Below, piece by piece: positions 59,821-64,000 of a DNA stretch of 64,000 nt. The notes beneath the pieces were generated by a model. That model was not told the DNA's origin. It searched no databases and saw only the letters and a program-made list of their open reading frames with translations. The translations under genes were made by a program, and so were the position numbers. The stretch's first letter is position 1. Every line of letters starts with the position of its first letter. Source of the DNA: Lysobacter sp. yr284 (lineage in GTDB: Bacteria > Pseudomonadota > Gammaproteobacteria > Xanthomonadales > Xanthomonadaceae); assembly GCF_900107375.1 (NCBI RefSeq), contig NZ_FNPT01000017.1, positions 16,506 to 80,505 of the forward strand. The letters run 5' to 3'.

Positions 59821-61662
59821 ATGCACGGTGGCGGTCTCGAACTTGCGTTGTTGTTCCTGCTGGCCGCGGTCATCGCCGTGCCGGTGTTCCGCAAGTTCGG
59901 ACTGGGCGCAGTGCTGGGCTACCTGGCCGCGGGCGTGGTGCTCGGCCCCTACGGCGTCAAGGTGATCGCCGACGCCGAGCCGGTGCTGGCCGCGTCGGAA
60001 ATCGGCGTGGTGATGATGCTGTTCGTGATCGGCCTGGAGCTGTCGCCCTCGCGCCTGCGGGTGATGCGCAAGCCGGTGTTCGGCGCCGGCGGCCTGCAGG
60101 TGATCCTCAGCGGCCTGGCGCTGGGCGCGCTGGCGATGTTCGGCGGCGGCCTGGGCTGGAAGGCGGCGACCGTGGTCGGCCTCGGCCTGGCCCTGTCCTC
60201 GACCGCGGTGTGCCTGCAGCTGCTGTCCGAACGCAAGGGCCTGACCGCCGACTACGGCAAGCTGGCGTTCGCGATCCTGCTGTTCCAGGACCTCGCCGCG
60301 ATCCCGCTGCTGGCGGCGATCCCGCTGCTGGGCAAGGCCGCGGGCGTGGAAGGCCTGAACTGGATCTCGGTGGCCAAGGCGGTCGGCGCGATCGCCGCGG
60401 TGGTGTTCGGCGGCCGGGTGCTGCTGCGCCAGGTGTTCCGGGTGGTCGCGCGCACGCAGATGCCGGAAGTGTTCACCGGCGCGGCGCTGCTGACGGTGCT
60501 GGGCTCGGCCTGGATCCTGCAGACCGCGGGCCTGTCGGCCGGCCTGGGCGCGTTCCTGGCCGGTGTGCTGCTGGCCGATTCGGAATTCCGCCACGAGCTC
60601 GAATCGCAGATCGAGCCGTTCAAGGGCTTGCTGCTGGGCCTGTTCTTCATGGCCGTGGGCATGAGCATCGACCTGCAGCGGGTGATGAATGAGCCGCTGA
60701 CCATCGGCGCGATCGTGCTGACCCTGCTGACGGTCAAGTTCGTCCTGCTGTTCGCGGTCGGCATCAGCGCCGGCGGCCTGGACAAGCGCGGCGCGTTCCA
60801 GCTGTCCACGGTGATGGCGCTGGGCGGCGAGTTCGCGTTCGTGGTGTTCAACGAAGCGTTCAAGGCCAAGCTGCTCGACGACCCGACCCGCGACCGCCTG
60901 ATCGCCGCGGTCGGCGTGTCGATGGCGCTGACCCCGCTGCTGATGATCGCCGCGCAGCGCGTGCTCGACGCCAAGCCCGCGCCCAAGCCCAAGCGGCCGT
61001 ACGACGAGATCACCGACGAGCACCACCCGCAGGTGCTGCTGGCCGGCATGGGCCGTTTCGGCCAGATCGTCGCGCGCCTGCTGGTGGCGCAGCGCACCCC
61101 GTTCATCGCGATCGAGAACAGCGCCGAGCAGGTCGACTTCATGCGCCGCTTCGGCAACATGATCTATTACGGCGACCCGGCCCGGCCGGAGCTGCTGCGC
61201 TCGGCCGGCGCGGCGCAGGTGAAGGTGTTCGTGATCGCCATCGACGACCGCGACGCCTGCATCCGCACCGTGCGCACGATCCGCCGGCTGTACCCGAAGG
61301 CCAAGGTGTTCGCCCGCGCGCGCGACCGCCGCCACGCCTGGGACCTGATGGACCTGGGCGCCGAACCGATGCGCGAGACCTTCCACTCCAGCCTCAAGCT
61401 CGGCGAAGAGGTGCTGGTGGAGCTCGGCGTCGCGCCGGCGACCGCGCGCGACCACGTCGAGCGCTTCCGCGAACTCGACGAACGCATGCTCAACGCCCAG
61501 TACCTGGTCCACGACGACGAAGACGCGCTGCTGCAGAGCGCGCGCGACGCGCGCAAGGAACTGGAAGAACTGTTCGACGCCGACCGCGGCGAAGGCTTGC
61601 TGGCGGGAATGGTGGACAAGCAGGCGACGACGGTGCCGAGCGAGAGCTCCACCCGGCATTGA
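59821..61662 (+). CDS. KefB/KefC-type cation:proton antiporter
   Basis: 613 residues. About 12 transmembrane helices of the CPA2 family (LELALLFLLAAVIAVPVFRKFGLGAVLGYLAAGVVLGPYG; AGLSAGLGAFLAGVLLADSEFRHELESQIEPFKGLLLGLFFMAVGMS), then a RCK/TrkA-N domain at about 402-520 (VLLAGMGRFGQIVARLLVAQ...NMIYYGDPARPELLRSAGAAQVKVFVIAIDD) for NAD(H) or glutathione-adduct control. It exchanges K+ (or Na+) for protons at the inner membrane. ATG at 59821 is preceded by GGAGG; the in-frame GTG six bases upstream overlaps that site. Confidence 0.95.
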   Translation: MHGGGLELALLFLLAAVIAVPVFRKFGLGAVLGYLAAGVVLGPYGVKVIADAEPVLAASEIGVVMMLFVIGLELSPSRLRVMRKPVFGAGGLQVILSGLALGALAMFGGGLGWKAATVVGLGLALSSTAVCLQLLSERKGLTADYGKLAFAILLFQDLAAIPLLAAIPLLGKAAGVEGLNWISVAKAVGAIAAVVFGGRVLLRQVFRVVARTQMPEVFTGAALLTVLGSAWILQTAGLSAGLGAFLAGVLLADSEFRHELESQIEPFKGLLLGLFFMAVGMSIDLQRVMNEPLTIGAIVLTLLTVKFVLLFAVGISAGGLDKRGAFQLSTVMALGGEFAFVVFNEAFKAKLLDDPTRDRLIAAVGVSMALTPLLMIAAQRVLDAKPAPKPKRPYDEITDEHHPQVLLAGMGRFGQIVARLLVAQRTPFIAIENSAEQVDFMRRFGNMIYYGDPARPELLRSAGAAQVKVFVIAIDDRDACIRTVRTIRRLYPKAKVFARARDRRHAWDLMDLGAEPMRETFHSSLKLGEEVLVELGVAPATARDHVERFRELDERMLNAQYLVHDDEDALLQSARDARKELEELFDADRGEGLLAGMVDKQATTVPSESSTRH

Positions 61663-61697
61663 GGCCGGCTCGCGATCGAGGTTGCGCTCGCGAAGTC

Positions 61698-61940
61698 GCG
61701 ACCGCGGGGCTTCAAGCTTGCGGCGCATGCGCCGTGTCGCGGTCGCGGCCTGCGCCGCTCCTACAAGAAGCGGCCGCGGTTTCGTTTCCGACCTGTAGGC
61801 GCTGCGACCGCGAGGCTTCCGGCTCGCGGCGCATGCGCAGTGTCGCGGTCGCGGCTTGCGCCGCTCCTACAAGAAGCGGCCGCGGTTTCGTTTCCGACCT
61901 GCAGGCGCTGCGGCCGCGAGGTTTCAGGCTCGCGGCGCAG
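61698..61940. repeat. 106-bp tandem repeat, about 2.3 copies
   Basis: Copies begin at 61698, 61804 and 61910 (partial), each opening with GCGACCGCG- or GCGGCCGCG-type sequence and containing GTCGCGGTCGCGG, CGCCGCTCCTACAAGAAGCGG and GGTTTCGTTTCCGACCTG. The unit contains the REP-like core found at 30781 and at the left edge. It lies between the antiporter and the ankyrin gene, both converging on it. Confidence 0.88.
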
Positions 61941-61949
61941 GTCCGCGGC

Positions 61950-64000
61950 TCAGCTGCCCGGCCCGCCGCGCAGGAACCGCGCCATCGATACGCCGCCGTT
62001 GTTGCCGTTGCCGGCCGTCGCCGGGGCGAATTCGGCGGCGATGTCGACGAAGCCGCGCATCACCGCGATCTCGCGCGGGGTGCGGTTGAGGGCGTCGCGC
62101 AGGTCCGGGTTGGCGCCGTGGCGCAGCAGGCGCTGGACCACCCGCAACAGGCCGTGCAGCGCGGCCAGATGCAGCGGGCCGAAGCCGCGCGGGTCCTGCA
62201 CGTCGAGCGAGGCTTCGTGGTCGAGCAGCAATTCCAGGCCGGCGATCAGCACGTCTTCGTCGGCGGCGGTGCCCGGCTCGGCGCGCGCGCCCAGCAGCAA
62301 CAGCAGCGGGGTGGCGCCGGCGGCGGATTGGTCGGCGTCGACGCCGGCCAGCAGCAGGGTGTCGAACAGCGCCACCAGGCGGCTGCGCTCGCGCGCGGTG
62401 AAGCCGTACATCGCCGCGCAGTGCAGGGCCATGCGGCCTTGCGCGTCGCGCGCCTGGACGTCGGCGCCGGCGGCGAGCAGGCGCGCGGCCAGGTCGGTCA
62501 GGCCGAGCGCGCAGGCCACCATCAGCACGGTCAGGTCGCCCGGCAGGCGCTGTTCCAGCGAGGCGCCGGCGGCGACCAGGCGGTCGACGATCTCGGCGTG
62601 GCGCATGCTCACCGCCGCCGACAGCGGGGTGGCGCCGGAGTTGGCCGCGCGGCCCGGGTCGGCGCCGCGCGCCAGCAGCAGGTCGACCACGGCGCGGTGG
62701 CCGCCGCCGGCCGCGCGCAGCAGCGCGGTGCAGCCCTGGCTGTCGGGCGCATCGACCGACAGGCCGAGGTCGAGCAGGCGCCGCACCGCGTCGGCGTCGC
62801 CGACGATGGCCGCGGCGGGCACGTCGCCGGCGCGCAGCGGACGCTTGGGCAGCGGCCAGCCGCGCCAGTCCAGCCAGTCGGCGAGGTCGCGCCGGCCGGA
62901 CGCCAGCGCCACGCCGAGCGGGGTCTGGCCGTCGGCGGCGAGCAGGTCCGGGGCGGCGCCGTGGGCGACCAGCCGCTTGAGCATGTTCTCGCGGCCCAGC
63001 GCCGCGGCCAGGTGCAGCGCGCTCATGCCGTGGCTGTCGCGGGCGTTGAGGTCGACGCCGGCGGCCAGCAGGCGGTCGAGCAGGCGCGCCCAGCCCAGCC
63101 GCACCGCGATCGCCAGCGGCGGGTCGCCGGCCGGGGTGCGCGCGAAGGCGTCGGCGCCGCGTTCGATCAAGTCCAGCGCGAACTGCTCCAGCCCGCGCGC
63201 GGCCTGTTCGCCGGCCGAGCAGGTGGCCAGGAACCGGCCCAGGCCGCCGCGCCCGGCCGGCGACACGCCGCGGCGCAGCAGCGCGTGCAGCGCCGGCAGC
63301 GAGCCGGGCGCACGGTCGAGCAGGGCGAACAGCACGGTGTCGCCGGCGGCGTTGCGCACGTTGGCGTCGGCGCCCTGCCCCAGCAGCCAGTCGATGCGCT
63401 CGGCGGTCGGCGCCTGGCCGTCCTCTTCGTGCAGCTGCGCGCCCAGTTCGGCCGGGCTCAGCAGCTTGGCCAGCCCGGTCAGTTCGGCCGAACGGCCCTC
63501 GCGCAGGCCGTCGCGCAGCAGCGCGGCGGGCATGCGGTCGACGATCACCCGCTCGCCGTCCGGCGCGTCCGCGTCGCCCTCGCCGCTGACCGCGGCCGGC
63601 AGCGGATAGGCGCGGTCGAGCGCGGCCACCAGCGACCAGCGTCCGGCCTCGGCGGCGCGGTCGACCGCGCGCTTGCCGTGACGGTCGCGCAGTTCCGGGT
63701 CCAGGCCCAGTTCGAGCAGGCGCAGCACCAGCGGCGGCGAGGCGGTCTCGGCCTGGCAGGCCAGGACCAGCGCGCTGGCGCCGTCGGCGTCGAGCGCCTT
63801 GGCGTGCTCGGCGCCGCCCTGCGGCAGGTGTTCGAGCAGCTTTTCCAGCACCGCCGGGCGGCCGCCGCGGGCGGCTTCCAGCACCGGCGTGCGCTGCTGG
63901 CTGTCGATCGCGGACGCGTCGGCGCCGGCGGCGAGCAGGGTCGCGACGATGTCCTGGTGGCCGGCGAAGGCCGCGGTGTGCAGGGCGCTGCGGCGCTGGC
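61950..64000 (-). CDS. long ankyrin-repeat protein (5' end outside window)
   Basis: At least 683 residues are coded here and the frame stays open to the right edge, where QRRSALHTAAFAGHQDIVATLLAAGADAS is itself an ankyrin unit, so the start lies beyond. Many further 33-residue repeats are visible, for example GMSALHLAAALGRENMLKRLVAHGAAPD and GFGPLHLAALHGLLRVVQRLLRHGANPD. It is interrupted by less regular stretches. Xanthomonadaceae carry such long ankyrin proteins, often cytosolic or exported as interaction scaffolds. No catalytic domain is seen in this part. Confidence 0.92.
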   Translation of the reverse strand, partial: QRRSALHTAAFAGHQDIVATLLAAGADASAIDSQQRTPVLEAARGGRPAVLEKLLEHLPQGGAEHAKALDADGASALVLACQAETASPPLVLRLLELGLDPELRDRHGKRAVDRAAEAGRWSLVAALDRAYPLPAAVSGEGDADAPDGERVIVDRMPAALLRDGLREGRSAELTGLAKLLSPAELGAQLHEEDGQAPTAERIDWLLGQGADANVRNAAGDTVLFALLDRAPGSLPALHALLRRGVSPAGRGGLGRFLATCSAGEQAARGLEQFALDLIERGADAFARTPAGDPPLAIAVRLGWARLLDRLLAAGVDLNARDSHGMSALHLAAALGRENMLKRLVAHGAAPDLLAADGQTPLGVALASGRRDLADWLDWRGWPLPKRPLRAGDVPAAAIVGDADAVRRLLDLGLSVDAPDSQGCTALLRAAGGGHRAVVDLLLARGADPGRAANSGATPLSAAVSMRHAEIVDRLVAAGASLEQRLPGDLTVLMVACALGLTDLAARLLAAGADVQARDAQGRMALHCAAMYGFTARERSRLVALFDTLLLAGVDADQSAAGATPLLLLLGARAEPGTAADEDVLIAGLELLLDHEASLDVQDPRGFGPLHLAALHGLLRVVQRLLRHGANPDLRDALNRTPREIAVMRGFVDIAAEFAPATAGNGNNGGVSMARFLRGGPGS

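Noticed and set aside
61698-61940. Tandem repeat as a CRISPR array
   Set aside because: The whole 106-base unit repeats with no unique spacers, and only 2.3 copies exist.
1-64000. tRNA, rRNA, insertion sequences, prophage, CRISPR
   Set aside because: Looked for typical tRNA 3' ends, rRNA cores, transposase motifs and repeat-spacer structure; none seen.

Overview
This is a GC-rich (roughly 70%) chromosomal window whose content points to a Lysobacter-type gammaproteobacterium (Xanthomonadaceae). The evidence is the rhlB / trxA / rho neighbourhood, a type IV secretion effector ending in the Xanthomonadales-specific XVIPCD domain, a large TonB-dependent receptor, many LysR regulators, and two families of GC-rich palindromic repeats. 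I saw no rRNA, tRNA, CRISPR array, phage or insertion sequence. Almost every gene has overlapping open frames on the opposite strand; these are base-composition shadows and are not listed.

Layout. 1-8 kb: a PliG-like lysozyme inhibitor, a NYN/LOTUS-type protein, transaldolase, a type II NADH dehydrogenase, a tandem pair of small secreted paralogues, a DUF1203 protein, an unrecognised 498-residue exported protein, and sigma-32 (rpoH) preceded by a CIRCE-like operator. 8.8-22.9 kb: a TonB receptor, then small regulator-centred groups (LysR with a C39-like protease; MocR divergent from a GST; an MBL-fold protein and a cupin; SRPBCC with ArsR), an RstAB-like two-component system, and a TetR gene with a Fur-like palindrome at its start. 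23.3-30.7 kb: the main accessory locus, a single-module EntF-like NRPS (C-A-T-TE) coupled to a glycosyltransferase, followed by a patatin-like lipase; the long leader of the NRPS carries two near-identical CRP/Clp-like repeats. 30.9-35.7 kb: a phosphoethanolamine transferase and PAP2 phosphatase operon divergent from a PmrAB-like two-component system. 35.9-42.3 kb: EcsC, azoreductase, tautomerase, LysR genes, a ribbon-helix-helix protein, a 1-kb low-coding gap with a very good CRP/Clp-type site, and an XRE-cupin regulator. 42.4-50.9 kb: ung overlapping a double-receiver response regulator, ftsEX, rhlB, trxA and rho. 51-56.1 kb: Ohr, an NmrA-like protein, LysR, then a carboxymuconolactone decarboxylase / cupin / ECF41 sigma group. 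56.3-64 kb: the XVIPCD type IV effector, a small lipoprotein, a TonB-like periplasmic protein, a KefB-type antiporter, a 106-bp tandem repeat, and a long ankyrin-repeat protein running off the right edge.

How it fits together. Stress and envelope functions dominate: heat shock (rpoH), peroxide (Ohr, AhpD-like), quinone/azo reduction, lipid A and undecaprenyl-phosphate modification, lysozyme inhibition, cation efflux. Two features suggest interbacterial competition: the NRPS-glycosyltransferase pair, whose product is unknown, and the type IV effector, which has no obvious immunity gene beside it. Regulatory DNA is unusually legible here, with CIRCE-, Fur-, CRP/Clp-, MocR- and ECF41-type sites all proposed by eye; none has been tested.
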